Source: Gimesia aquarii
GTDB taxonomy: Bacteria > Planctomycetota > Planctomycetia > Planctomycetales > Planctomycetaceae
DNA: 64,000 nt
Direction: 5' to 3'
NCBI RefSeq assembly: GCF_007748195.1
Contig: NZ_CP037920.1
Location: 4,911,800-4,975,799, forward strand
Shown here: in pieces, positions 55,179-64,000 of the stretch
Position numbering within the stretch: position 1 is the stretch's first letter
Layout of the letters: every line of letters starts with the position of its first letter
Translations under genes and position numbers: made by a program
Notes under the pieces: model-generated
What the model was told of the DNA's origin: nothing
Seen by the model: only the letters and a program-made list of their open reading frames with translations
The model's database searches: none

Positions 55179-56366
55179 TCAATCTAGATTTGCTTCTTTC
55201 AAACCGTTGTCGAGATCATAAAATTTTTTTTGTGTCGTTACATTGACATCGCATTTCTTAAGTATTTTTACGATCCTGGCTGATGTCTGACCGTCCCCAT
55301 AAGGATTCGTCGCATTTTTCAGCAACTTCTCAATTTTGGGAGAATACAATGTTTTCAGAGCTACAGCTATACCGGTTTCAGTTGGCTCACAGTCGATTAT
55401 CAGTTCAGACTTGATTCTGCCTTTCTGGCGATTACCAATATTGACCGTAGCAATTCCAAAGCTGGGTGCTTCAATAATACCACTCGAAGAATTTCCAATC
55501 ACAGCATCTACATATTGCATCGCCGACAAATACCGTAATTGCCCTAAACTCACAAATGATTTATAGCGAGTTACATCTTTACTTACAAACTCATCAATTA
55601 ACTGATTGATCATACGACCATCTGTATCGGCGTTTGTTTTAGTAAAAATAATATTTGTCTCATCCAACTTTTCCAGAACATTAAGTAGACTTTGGATCTG
55701 TTGGACTGAAGAGTTCTTTTCAAGTGTAACGGGATGAAATGTACATAATAAGTTATGGCGACTCAGCTTCAGCCCGATACTCTTCTCGAACTCTTCTTTC
55801 GACAACAGCTCCAGACGTGAGATATTATCTAAACCGATTGCGCCAACATTAAAGACACGATCTGGGTTTTCTCCTAATTGGATGACCCTTTTTCGATAGA
55901 CCTCGGTAGAAGTAAAATGATACTGACTCATTTTTGTGATAGAATGACGTAATGCATCATCAAAGGCTCCTTCAGTCACCTCACCACCGTGAAGATGGGC
56001 AACTGGAATACGGCTGATATGTGCAGCAGAAACAGCGCTGAATATCTCATATCGATCCCCTAAAACGATAATCAAATCAGGCTGAAGACGAGCATATGCT
56101 TCAGAAAAACTAATCAGCCCCAGCCCCATCGATTTACAGATCCCAATCGGAGTATCGGAGCTCATTACAACTTCTACTTTCTCGTCAATCTCATATCCAT
56201 CACGTTCGATCTCCTGAAAAGTGAGACCGAATTCAGGTGATAAATGGGAACCTGTCACAAGAAGCTGAAGTGTTAGAGTTGCTTCAGAAATAATCTCGTC
56301 AATTAGAGGTCTTAATAAACCATACTCCGCTCTAGAGCCAGTTACCAGACAGACGTTTTTTTTCAT
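55179..56366 (-). CDS. legG: NDP-sugar hydrolysing 2-epimerase, LegG/NeuC-like
   Basis: This 395-residue protein of the WecB/NeuC fold has T-G-S-R-A-E-Y-G-L-L-R-P-L (about 9-21), L-G-D-R-Y-E-I-F (about 101-108), H-L-H-G-G-E-V-T-E-G-A-F-D-D-A (about 122-136) and I-G-N-S-S-S-G-I-I-E-A-P (about 290-301). LegG hydrolyses and epimerises an NDP-diacetamido sugar to 6-deoxy-mannose form for LegI. It starts inside the LegI stop (4-base overlap). Confidence 0.9.
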   Translation of the reverse strand: MKKNVCLVTGSRAEYGLLRPLIDEIISEATLTLQLLVTGSHLSPEFGLTFQEIERDGYEIDEKVEVVMSSDTPIGICKSMGLGLISFSEAYARLQPDLIIVLGDRYEIFSAVSAAHISRIPVAHLHGGEVTEGAFDDALRHSITKMSQYHFTSTEVYRKRVIQLGENPDRVFNVGAIGLDNISRLELLSKEEFEKSIGLKLSRHNLLCTFHPVTLEKNSSVQQIQSLLNVLEKLDETNIIFTKTNADTDGRMINQLIDEFVSKDVTRYKSFVSLGQLRYLSAMQYVDAVIGNSSSGIIEAPSFGIATVNIGNRQKGRIKSELIIDCEPTETGIAVALKTLYSPKIEKLLKNATNPYGDGQTSARIVKILKKCDVNVTTQKKFYDLDNGLKEANLD

Positions 56367-57373
56367 AGATCGATTATTTCGTCTTCAAGGAAATCTCTCT
56401 TCGCGATCTGGTTAATCACCTTATCCCAGTTCATCGGACTGATACCTGTGCCCGGGCGTTTAACACAGAGATTACGTTCCGTAAATGACTCTCCTTTTTT
56501 GATTGCACGTGCTGCAATTATACTTTTACGTACAATTGGCTTATTTTTTGATTCAGAAGCCGATGGCTTTTTGATCGGACTACCTAATGAATTTTCCGTA
56601 TTTCTGATCCCCCGAACCAACATCATCAGCTCATCTGGTTCCAAAGAGGCAGAATGGTCAGGACCTTCCATATTCTTGTCGAGCGTGAAATGCTTTTCAA
56701 TCACAGTGGCCCCCAATGCAGTAGCAGCAATGGAAACTTCAATTCCCAATGTATGATCCGAATAGCCAACATTCACACCAAAAGCATTCTTGATCGTTAA
56801 CATGGCCCGCAAGTTTACATCCTGTATGGGAGTTGGATATTCTGTATTACAGTGCAATACAGTGATATTACTTCGATCGACACCACTCTCAATCAAGATT
56901 TCCAATGCATCTTCAATCTCTCCCAAGTTGGCCATTCCTGTTGAAAGCACTACTTGATCAAACGTTTTACCCACTTTTTTCAAGTAGGGATAATTTGTAA
57001 TTTCACCTGAAGGCACCTTGATAATTTTTAAACCGAGTGACTTGAGTAAATCAACACTTTCTAAATCGAATGGCGTTGAGATGAAAACAATTCCTGCTAA
57101 TTTGCAGTAGTCAAAAAGCTCCTGGTGCGCTTCCTGATCGATTTCCAATTTTTTTAACAGACTAAATTGAGTCGAATTTTCCTCGTCCGTTAAATTATTT
57201 CTTTGCTGGTATTCCGCTTGTGGAGCAGATTTGCAAACAAGCTTTTCGGTCTTGAATGTTTGAAACTTGATCGCATCTGCCCCCGCCTCTGTAGCAGCAT
57301 CGATCATTTTTTTCGCAGTCTCCACACACCCGTTGTGGTTCACTCCTGCTTCTGCAATTACAAATACACTCAT
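56363..57373 (-). CDS. legI: N-acetylneuraminate/legionaminate synthase, LegI/NeuB-like
   Basis: This 336-residue protein has an N-terminal TIM barrel and a C-terminal SAF (antifreeze-like) domain. Motifs are I-A-E-A-G-V-N-H-N-G (about 6-15), A-I-K-F-Q-T-F (about 35-41), S-G-E-I-T-N-Y (about 128), L-H-C-N-T-E-Y-P-T-P (about 173) and K-H-F-T-L-D (about 229), matching NeuB/LegI. It condenses a 6-deoxy-diacetamido-mannose with phosphoenolpyruvate to give the nine-carbon legionaminic acid. It overlaps the acetyltransferase gene start-stop by 4 bases. Confidence 0.93.
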   Translation of the reverse strand: MSVFVIAEAGVNHNGCVETAKKMIDAATEAGADAIKFQTFKTEKLVCKSAPQAEYQQRNNLTDEENSTQFSLLKKLEIDQEAHQELFDYCKLAGIVFISTPFDLESVDLLKSLGLKIIKVPSGEITNYPYLKKVGKTFDQVVLSTGMANLGEIEDALEILIESGVDRSNITVLHCNTEYPTPIQDVNLRAMLTIKNAFGVNVGYSDHTLGIEVSIAATALGATVIEKHFTLDKNMEGPDHSASLEPDELMMLVRGIRNTENSLGSPIKKPSASESKNKPIVRKSIIAARAIKKGESFTERNLCVKRPGTGISPMNWDKVINQIAKRDFLEDEIIDL

Positions 57374-58008
57374 CTTGCTGGCACTCCTTTGACTAATGCA
57401 CCATCTTTAACATCCTGTATGACTACAGCTCCGGCTGCTATTATTGCATTATCGCCTACTTTCACTCCCTGAATCACAATAGCCCCTGCTCCAACAAAAG
57501 CGTTGTTTCCTACAACCACTCCTCCACTGAGTACAACCCCTGGACTGAGAAAAACATGGCTTCCAATTTGACAATCGTGATCTACTTGTGCTCCCGTGTT
57601 AACAACAGTTCCTTCCCCCAATATTGAATCTGTTTGAATAATGGCACCTGCCATAATCTGCACGCCATCAGACAATGAAATATCAGATGAGCAGATTGAG
57701 TTAGGATGAATTAGCGCGGGTATCTGGAAATCTAATTCTCGGCTCCGGTCAAATAGCGTTTTTCTTAATAAATTACATTTAGTGCTTCCGACTGCAATCG
57801 CAACATTTTTTATGCCTTGATCACGTAGTTCAGATAATGCATCATCTGCCCCCAGAACATCAATCCCTTTCAGGTGTGTTCCACGTTCCATCTTCGGGTC
57901 AAGAATTCCGACAATTTTATACTCACCTCTTTCCGTAATCAGATCAATGAGGACTTTTGCATGTCCACCTCCACCTAGAAGTATGATCGCATTCGATGTT
58001 TCATTCAT
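57370..58008 (-). CDS. legH: Sugar N-acetyltransferase, LegH/NeuD-like
   Basis: This 212-residue protein has an N-terminal Rossmann-like part with L-L-G-G-G-G-H-A-K-V-L (about 10-20), then a left-handed parallel beta-helix with hexapeptide repeats (about 100-205, e.g. V-V-G-N-N-A-F-V-G-A-G-A). This PglD/NeuD family acetylates amino sugars with acetyl-CoA. In this string it should acetylate the 4-amino group produced by LegC. It is coupled by 4-base overlaps to both LegC and LegI. Confidence 0.88.
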   Translation of the reverse strand: MNETSNAIILLGGGGHAKVLIDLITERGEYKIVGILDPKMERGTHLKGIDVLGADDALSELRDQGIKNVAIAVGSTKCNLLRKTLFDRSRELDFQIPALIHPNSICSSDISLSDGVQIMAGAIIQTDSILGEGTVVNTGAQVDHDCQIGSHVFLSPGVVLSGGVVVGNNAFVGAGAIVIQGVKVGDNAIIAAGAVVIQDVKDGALVKGVPAR

Positions 58009-59165
58009 TTTTGATCAAAATACACTTTAATGCGATCAACCACGTATTGAATATCATCAACGGTAAGTTGAACACTGGAGGGAATCGAAATACATTTTTC
58101 AAATTCGGCCATTGTCTCTTCCATCTTATAAACCTGACAGTCCTGATACATGGATAAATTATGCATTAGCTTCCATGCCGGACGTACTTGGATATTTTGT
58201 GAAAGTAAATAATCCATTAAAGAATTACGGTCTTCGGATGAAACCATTAAAGTGCAAAGCCAAAAATTACTTTTGGCCCATGGTTCTTCCCAAGCCAACT
58301 TTACATTTGGTAGTGTCGCCAATAGTTCACGATAGCAAGTTGCATTTTTTCTCTTGATTTCAACGAATGAATCAAGCTGCTCTAACTGTGCTACTCCTAA
58401 GGCAGCTTGAATATTCGTCAAACGATAATTGAAGCCGATCTCATCATGCTCATACTCAAAGGGCTTTTTGTTTGCCTGTGTACTTAAATGATGTATTCGA
58501 TTTGCCAGAGACTCGTCATTTGTAGTGACCATTCCACCGCCACCACAGGTGATAATTTTGTTACCATTAAACGAAAAACAACCGATGGTAGATAGCGAGC
58601 CTGTCTTCCTTCCCCTGTACTCAGAACCCAGACTCTCTGAGGCATCTTCGATAATCGGAAGACCATACCGTCCTGCAATTTCATTCAAAGGTGCCATATC
58701 TACCGGATGACCAAAAATGTGCACTGGTAAGATAGCGCTAACCTTTCGACCACTTTGCCTGTTATACAATTCACCATTTCGTAAAACGCACTCTTGGGAC
58801 AGGAAATCATTTACTTTATTAACGTCTAATCCCAAAGTAGCAGGATCTGATCCTATAAAAACAGGAAAAGCACCACAGTACTTTATGGCGTTCACAGGAG
58901 CAATGAATGTGAATGATGGTGCGATCACTTCATCATTAGGTCGAACACCACAAGCTAGCAGACTAAGATGAAGTGCAGCGGTTCCATTCACCGTCGCCAC
59001 TCCGAACTCTGTACCGACATATTCACTGACACTTTGCTCAAATTGATCTACATACGATCCAACAGAAGAAACCCACCCCGTATCAAGGCACTCCTTCACA
59101 TATTTCCATTCATTCCCAGAAATACTTGGTATCGATAATGGAATTAACTCGCGCATCATTTGCAC
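58005..59165 (-). CDS. legC: PLP-dependent sugar aminotransferase, LegC-like
   Basis: This 386-residue DegT/DnrJ/EryC1-family protein has I-P-L-S-I-P-S-I near the start (typical of LegC), N-G-T-A-A-L-H (60-66), the E-D-A motif with D174 and the PLP-binding K203 in S-F-N-G-N-K. It adds the 4-amino group to the LegB keto sugar using glutamate. Alternative Met starts lie at 59159 and 59156. It overlaps the acetyltransferase gene and follows LegF after 41 bases. Confidence 0.91.
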   Translation of the reverse strand: MQMMRELIPLSIPSISGNEWKYVKECLDTGWVSSVGSYVDQFEQSVSEYVGTEFGVATVNGTAALHLSLLACGVRPNDEVIAPSFTFIAPVNAIKYCGAFPVFIGSDPATLGLDVNKVNDFLSQECVLRNGELYNRQSGRKVSAILPVHIFGHPVDMAPLNEIAGRYGLPIIEDASESLGSEYRGRKTGSLSTIGCFSFNGNKIITCGGGGMVTTNDESLANRIHHLSTQANKKPFEYEHDEIGFNYRLTNIQAALGVAQLEQLDSFVEIKRKNATCYRELLATLPNVKLAWEEPWAKSNFWLCTLMVSSEDRNSLMDYLLSQNIQVRPAWKLMHNLSMYQDCQVYKMEETMAEFEKCISIPSSVQLTVDDIQYVVDRIKVYFDQK

Positions 59166-59206
59166 AACTCAAATCGAGAAAGGTCGAATCATTCCAGAAA
59201 AAATTG

Positions 59207-59935
59207 CTAAGCTGTCTTACGTAGGGAGTCTGTTTGAATCTGGTTTTCCATCAACAGACTGGCAATGAGAAATTCCCATTCCGTATCGATTTCCCAAGAT
59301 CTCTTAGTTGGCATCTTGTACCCATACGTTTCATTAATAGGACGAAATGTTTTATCTTCTTTGATCGCATCTGGCCTGACTACATAAAGAGCCCCATTAA
59401 ATGCATACACATCAGCCAGCACCTGCCTGCGAAGCGCCGACTCTTCCTTTTCTGGAAAAAGTTCTAATAATAAGCCCTCTTCATTCATTCCCCTTAAACA
59501 GACAGGATGACTGGGAGCTTCCATCATACCAATGACTGCTTTCGCTTTTTTTTCTCTAGCAAAGTTGATTGCTCCATCGATATCAGCAGCGATACGAAAG
59601 GGAGAAGTTGGTTGAAGTAATGTCACATATTCAGTCTCATATTGCTCTTGTTCAGCCAGCCACTCAATGGCATGCAATACAACATCGACATGACTCGAAT
59701 CATCCAAAGCCAATTTGAGAGGACGAATGAAGGGTACTTCGGCTCCATATTGCCGTGAGATTGACGCAATCTGCTTATCGTCAGTAGAAACGATCACGCG
59801 ATCTAGTTCCTGGCTCTGTAATGCAGCCTCAATCGTCCAAGCAATCAATGGCTTCCCAGCTAATATTTTTATATTTTTTTGAGGTACTCCTTTCGAGCCA
59901 CCTCGTGCTGTGATCAACCCAACCACACCGGCCAT
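59207..59935 (-). CDS. legF: CMP-legionaminate/acylneuraminate cytidylyltransferase
   Basis: This 242-residue protein has the CMP-sialate synthase signature T-A-R-G-G-S-K-G-V-P-Q-K-N at 9-21, S-T-D-D (about 51) and L-Q-P-T-S-P-F-R (about 107), plus D-T-x-x-E near the end. It activates legionaminic acid with CTP to CMP-legionaminate, the donor for surface glycosylation. The start has a strong AAGGAGG site 7 bases upstream. It is the first gene of the Leg string; LegC to LegG follow, mostly with overlaps. Confidence 0.9.
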   Translation of the reverse strand: MAGVVGLITARGGSKGVPQKNIKILAGKPLIAWTIEAALQSQELDRVIVSTDDKQIASISRQYGAEVPFIRPLKLALDDSSHVDVVLHAIEWLAEQEQYETEYVTLLQPTSPFRIAADIDGAINFAREKKAKAVIGMMEAPSHPVCLRGMNEEGLLLELFPEKEESALRRQVLADVYAFNGALYVVRPDAIKEDKTFRPINETYGYKMPTKRSWEIDTEWEFLIASLLMENQIQTDSLRKTA

Positions 59936-60168
59936 CCATAGCCTCCTTCTTCATTGTCTCAAGTTGAATCGAAATAAGATATTCATGCAGAAAATAATAT
60001 GATGTGCAAAACAATCAAAAACTGCTTCCAGTATTAAGGTTACGAATACTATTTAAAACAGATTTTTGTGTAAAGGTTGAACAAAAATAAATCACACTAG
60101 CACTTTATGAATTGAAAACGTCAGCGATTGCAAACCCCAAAGATTATACTATGCAAAAAACCACAAAA

Positions 60169-61488
60169 TCAGGCTGCATCTCGCATAATTGGTTGCATTA
60201 TTTCCTTATCAGACGGCTCTGGAAGTTGAGAATCTGCGTTCTGCCCAACACAAGATATCCCTCCAGCAAATGTAACTCCCACTAAATAACCAAACAGATT
60301 TCCTTCTGTTGTATCTAACATCAAAGAATTTACCATACAGACTACAAAATACACGGCAAGTATCGCTTGACCAAGAGCCTGATCTAAACCAGTCATAGAT
60401 CGTGTAGTACGCCAACAAATCCAAAAGAAACCCAAAAAGAGACAGACACCAATGCCCCCATTTTGAACAAGGAGCATAATATATTCGTTATGAGGATTCG
60501 CAGTAGAGATTTGCTTTCTTTCCTGCATTAGTTGCTGATATTTTAAATTAAAACTACCTATACCTGAGCCAAATATTGGACTTGACTTCGCCAAATACAA
60601 ACTGTTTTCATAAAACTCAATTCTCAGATCAACACCTCTATGTCTTATTTTAGACGCGTTATATTCATTAACCTCTGAAATGGCTTGATTAATGCGATCC
60701 TTAAATATTTGTGACTGACTGTATGCAAGAAGCCCGATTCCTCCAATACAAATAGCTGCAGGAATAAGGCCTTTAAAACCAAACTTCTGGCACATTAACA
60801 CACAAACAAGAATTACCATAGCAAGGTAGCCAGATCGGCCTGGAACCAACGCAATGATATTAAACGTTGCCACGAGCACTAATATGGCATAGGGCCAGCG
60901 CCGCCTTGGTTTTTCTAGAAACTTCCAAGCAGCTAGATATACCAGAAATGCCATGAGGATATTCTGGGTAATTCGATTTTTAAAAATAGACCGATTTATA
61001 AATGGATCATCCATCCCAATGAGAGGCCAAAATGAATAGTAAATTGACCCGATCAAAGTAATCACCATCGCCACTTCAAACATCTGAATTCCATAGCGAC
61101 GTGCTTTGGGATCAAGAAAAAAAGAGAGATAAATCGGAATCAAAATAAACTGTCGGTATTTAAATAAATTTCGGGCAGCAATCGAAAATGATTCCGGCGT
61201 GTAAAAAAGACCAAGCATAAGAAAACTAAAGAATACTGCTGATGCTGCTGAAACTCGATATTTTTTGAGTATCTCAAATGAAACTAAATACTGCCCTGAT
61301 ATAACCCAACAGAGAAGCACTCCAAAGCTCAAAATCGATGTCAATGTTGTTGAAACAGGGATTGCAAATCCCGTTGCGATTGAGAGTAAAATTCCCGTTT
61401 GGCAAGCTTGCTCTTTAAATCGCGACCGATTCAAATTCATCAAATATTGAGGACCAGATTGCCTCAAATTACCCTCAAAAATGTGCAT
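60169..61488 (-). CDS. O-antigen ligase/polymerase-family membrane protein
   Basis: This 439-residue protein has about 11 hydrophobic helices and one large extracytoplasmic loop (about 280-345) containing R-G-V-D-L-R-I-E-F and F-G-S-G-I-G-S-F, then A-N-P-H-N-E-Y, which is the Wzy_C/WaaL-type pattern (conserved Arg and H-N). It would polymerise or ligate lipid-linked glycans on the outer face of the membrane. It lies 233 bases upstream of the Leg string on the same strand, a gap with no gene, so it probably has its own promoter. Confidence 0.85.
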   Translation of the reverse strand: MHIFEGNLRQSGPQYLMNLNRSRFKEQACQTGILLSIATGFAIPVSTTLTSILSFGVLLCWVISGQYLVSFEILKKYRVSAASAVFFSFLMLGLFYTPESFSIAARNLFKYRQFILIPIYLSFFLDPKARRYGIQMFEVAMVITLIGSIYYSFWPLIGMDDPFINRSIFKNRITQNILMAFLVYLAAWKFLEKPRRRWPYAILVLVATFNIIALVPGRSGYLAMVILVCVLMCQKFGFKGLIPAAICIGGIGLLAYSQSQIFKDRINQAISEVNEYNASKIRHRGVDLRIEFYENSLYLAKSSPIFGSGIGSFNLKYQQLMQERKQISTANPHNEYIMLLVQNGGIGVCLFLGFFWICWRTTRSMTGLDQALGQAILAVYFVVCMVNSLMLDTTEGNLFGYLVGVTFAGGISCVGQNADSQLPEPSDKEIMQPIMRDAA

Positions 61489-62089
61489 TGTGTTAGATCC
61501 AGTTTGACAACTTTACCTAAATGTATTGTAAATAAAGGTCAAAAGTCGTTTGTGCCCACCAAATAGAAAGAACTACTACATATATTCAAGGCTTCAATAG
61601 CATGAATTTAGATATATTGCGATACTAATTTTCCAATGAAGCCAAGTAGCGGCATACTGCGAAAAAATCATTGTTAAAACTACCAATGAGGCTCTAAACC
61701 ACGAACACTACACAAAAAAATCAAAAACACAATAACATTAGCTAAATGGATTTACATTGCCATACTTTTAAAAGTCTTCTTTCCTATCGAGATAACATCC
61801 AACCTGGACCGTTTTTTTCTTGAGGTCTTTACCCCACTCTTTGTTTTCGGAAGCACTTTCCCCCTATTATATAGTGAATTTTGAACAAAACTGCCTACCC
61901 TATCGAATTCGATTTATCTTTACAGGCCTAAAAAGATCTTTTAGAATAATTTTACTCCTCTCATTACTATCACTTCTTCATCTTTGCCTGTGATAACTAA
62001 AGAATCATATCCTCAAAACTTAGAAATCCTCCTTTCAACAACTACTTCAAGTCAGTTGTGCTAAATTCTTTGGTCCAGAGAGACTACCA
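61489..62089. other. 600-base intergenic interval without genes
   Basis: AT-rich DNA between the divergent O-antigen ligase and the orphan membrane protein gene. No coding frame, RNA gene or hairpin with T-tract was found by eye. TTGACC occurs on the minus strand near the ligase start and TATTATATAG on the plus strand at about 61868, which may be promoter parts. Confidence 0.45.
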
Positions 62090-63190
62090 ATGCCCCCCCA
62101 ATCAACGAACCATTTAGTCAAATTATTATTTCTTGGAGTCCTGTCTACTTATTTGTTACTCATTATCTTTGGTGTAAAGGAGTTTCAAATATGGCCCCAA
62201 ATTGAATTTTTGCGCAATCAAGGTGTAGAACTCAATTTCACAACAATCTACTTTCATCCACATGGGATGCGATTTTTATTAGTATCTCCGATCTACCCGA
62301 TAGCAAACTTACTTCACGCAGACCCCAATAAGATTTTTTCTTTAACTGTTGTAATGATGTGTGTCATCATCTCAATTACGCTTGCCAACGCGATTGCACT
62401 TTTCCAGAAAGTAAAAGATATCTGGACAATCAAGTTGATGATCTTTCTCTTTATTGCATTACTCTCTTTGTTTATGAATGGTAGGTTAATATTTGGCTTT
62501 TGTGCGTATTCCTTATTAATCTATAGTGCTTTCCTCTGGGAAAAAGAAAGTGATTATAAGAAATCTCTCATCTCATTATCCTTGATTTCACTCGCACTTT
62601 TTCTCTCTTCGATTAGCAGCGGAGTAGCCATCTCATTCTATTTTCTTGCGGTCTCTCTCATGTTAGTGTTTCTTAAGCACGCCTTTAAAAAAAGGACTAC
62701 GGTCTATACCTTCTTTGCACTCTACGTGTTGACCCTATTCCTATGCTATACTCCAATCATATGCAGCCTGATACACAAAAACATTTTGTTCTTCGGAGAA
62801 GGGGGAACTGGCATCCTTGCTATGACACAACACGGGACCTTGAGTTGGCTCAGGGATTTCTTAGAATTATTTATCAATCACATGCCCCTTCCACCAGCAG
62901 AACCTGAAATTGAAAAACACTTACTTTTAAAAATCTTGCATGTTGGTTTTGTGGTTCTGTTAGTCAGTTTCATCTATATCTACCGAGGCCAATTCTCCCA
63001 CAAACCACAGCTATTATTTACAACATATTGCATGACCCTAATCTTACTCTTATCATCTTTTGCTTATTCCATACTCATGATGGCGTTTATTCCGGCCATC
63101 ATCATGCTAGCCATTTTATCGAGTCAATTCAGAAGCATTAGAAGGCACTTTTTTGATGGCTATCAAGCTACAACACTGAATAAAACATAA
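62090..63190 (+). CDS. Orphan multi-pass membrane protein in polysaccharide locus
   Basis: This 366-residue hydrophobic protein has about nine transmembrane helices (the first at about 10-30, the last at about 325-345). Between the first two helices lies a loop with F-H-P-H-G-M-R-F. No confident family is recognised. The pattern (long periplasmic loop after helix 1, many short loops) is compatible with EpsG-like or GT-C glycan enzymes but no catalytic D-D or H-x-E motif is certain. It is alone on the plus strand, facing the convergent sugar transferase, which supports but does not prove a role in the same polysaccharide. Confidence 0.7.
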   Translation: MPPQSTNHLVKLLFLGVLSTYLLLIIFGVKEFQIWPQIEFLRNQGVELNFTTIYFHPHGMRFLLVSPIYPIANLLHADPNKIFSLTVVMMCVIISITLANAIALFQKVKDIWTIKLMIFLFIALLSLFMNGRLIFGFCAYSLLIYSAFLWEKESDYKKSLISLSLISLALFLSSISSGVAISFYFLAVSLMLVFLKHAFKKRTTVYTFFALYVLTLFLCYTPIICSLIHKNILFFGEGGTGILAMTQHGTLSWLRDFLELFINHMPLPPAEPEIEKHLLLKILHVGFVVLLVSFIYIYRGQFSHKPQLLFTTYCMTLILLLSSFAYSILMMAFIPAIIMLAILSSQFRSIRRHFFDGYQATTLNKT

Positions 63191-63209
63191 CACAGAATTC
63201 GAAGCTTGC

Positions 63210-63908
63210 TTAATTAGTGCCTTCACAAGATAACACTCTTTGGATCGTCTTCAACATAATGCTTAGATCTAGCTTAAGACTACACTTTTCTGCATACATC
63301 AGGTCATATGAAATAGTGGCTTCTTGAGAAAGCTGGCTTCTACCCGAAACTTGAGAAAGACCTGAGATCCCCGGTCTAACACTCGCTCGTATCTGTCGGT
63401 CCACTTTTGAGACGTCTGCTAGTTCAAATCCGACATAGGGACGTGGGCCTATTAAACTCATCTCTCCCCGTAAGATATTGATTAATTGTGGAAGCTCATC
63501 CAAGCTCGTTTTTCGAATAAGCTTTCCTATTTTTGTGATTCTTAAGTCATTTTTCTTAGTAAACTTTGGTCCTGTTTCTTCGGAATCAGATCTCATCGAT
63601 CTGAATTTCAAAATCACAAATGGCTTTTCATTCACTCCAAGTCGTTCTTGTTTATAAAAGACAGGACCGGGCGATGTTTTCTTTATAATTAACGCAATCA
63701 CTAGAAAAACAGGAGATAAGATCAAAATGGCTATCAAACTTAACAATAAATCAAATGGACGTTTCAGAAAGTATCCTTTATTTTCAGATAACCCAAAAAG
63801 CCTTTGATTTTCTTTGATTAATTGAGGGTCAAAATGCGGGCTTCCTGTTTCTGTTTTTTTTGTATAGATTGATTCTTGCGAGAGGTTTAAGTCATCCATG
63901 AATAGCAC
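63210..63908 (-). CDS. Initiating sugar-phosphate transferase (WcaJ/PglC-type)
   Basis: This 232-residue protein has an N-terminal membrane hairpin/helix (about 55-77) followed by the bacterial sugar-transferase domain: P-G-P-V-F-Y-K-Q-E-R-L-G, K-F-R-S-M-R, R-K-T-S-L-D-E-L-P-Q-L (catalytic D-E), L-I-G-P-R-P and R-P-G-I-S-G-L-S-Q-V-S-G-R. It transfers a sugar-1-phosphate from a UDP-sugar to undecaprenyl phosphate, starting the repeat unit. It is the short form without the N-terminal CoA-binding-like domain of WcaJ. No further gene is visible to the right edge (63909-64000). Confidence 0.92.
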   Translation of the reverse strand: MLFMDDLNLSQESIYTKKTETGSPHFDPQLIKENQRLFGLSENKGYFLKRPFDLLLSLIAILILSPVFLVIALIIKKTSPGPVFYKQERLGVNEKPFVILKFRSMRSDSEETGPKFTKKNDLRITKIGKLIRKTSLDELPQLINILRGEMSLIGPRPYVGFELADVSKVDRQIRASVRPGISGLSQVSGRSQLSQEATISYDLMYAEKCSLKLDLSIMLKTIQRVLSCEGTN

Positions 63909-64000
63909 TTTTATAAATAAAATTGATCATAAAAAATATTCTTTCTTAAGCAGATTTTTTCATATCTGTTTGAAAATCAGTAGGACTATTGATTCCTAAC

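Overview
This window looks like a chromosomal segment of a planctomycete, probably Planctomycetaceae/Gimesia-like. The clearest markers are an overlapping DUF1592/DUF1552 pair with a Planctomycete-type cytochrome c motif (16630-20744), many secreted LamG or beta-helix proteins, ECF sigma factors and a moderately AT-rich composition. Species was not determined, and composition was judged by eye only. No rRNA, tRNA, IS element or CRISPR array was seen.

Layout. 1-2533: the end of an RND efflux pump, a lipoprotein and a creatininase-family enzyme. 2913-7820: a lone 1635-residue SIR2 plus STAND-like protein, the best candidate for an undescribed NLR-like defence gene. 7935-9088: an ECF sigma factor translationally coupled to a membrane-anchored thioredoxin-fold protein. 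9337-12080: two secreted proteins. 12291-16046: a hybrid histidine kinase with four almost identical tandem PAS domains of FixL heme type (exact 441-bp period), followed by a small membrane protein. 16630-20744: the DUF1552/DUF1592 pair.

21029-31120 is a lipid-modification and stress locus. A sigma-70-family factor heads a seven-gene operon (sigma, DCC protein, FAD oxidoreductase, DUF1365, CFA-type methyltransferase, DUF1295, second CFA-type methyltransferase), nearly all joined by short stop/start overlaps. It is divergent from a CarH/LitR-like regulator whose cobalamin ligands are replaced. A glycosyltransferase and an SDR enzyme lie beyond its 3' end. The gene set resembles the light/singlet-oxygen-responsive fatty-acid modification clusters of Proteobacteria.

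31184-42741: a cupin, a PaiB-like protein, ribonuclease Y, TilS, an MFS transporter with a strong terminator, then a threonine synthase, 2-hydroxyacid dehydrogenase, MFS and TauE/SafE gene string. 42738-46660: an arsenosugar locus with two glycosyltransferases divergent from ArsM and ArsS, and a 24-bp dyad between them. 47115-48364: a tiny, extremely acidic protein and a purine nucleoside phosphorylase.

48427-63908 is a surface-polysaccharide locus, mostly on the minus strand. It holds UDP-glucuronate epimerase and decarboxylase, an HpcH/HpaI aldolase, a MurJ-like flippase, a legionaminic-acid set (LegB, PtmE-like, LegG, LegI, LegH, LegC, LegF), an O-antigen ligase/polymerase, an orphan multi-pass membrane protein and an initiating sugar-phosphate transferase. 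Together these could make nucleotide-activated legionaminic acid and xylose/galacturonate-type sugars, start a glycan on undecaprenyl phosphate, flip it and polymerise it.
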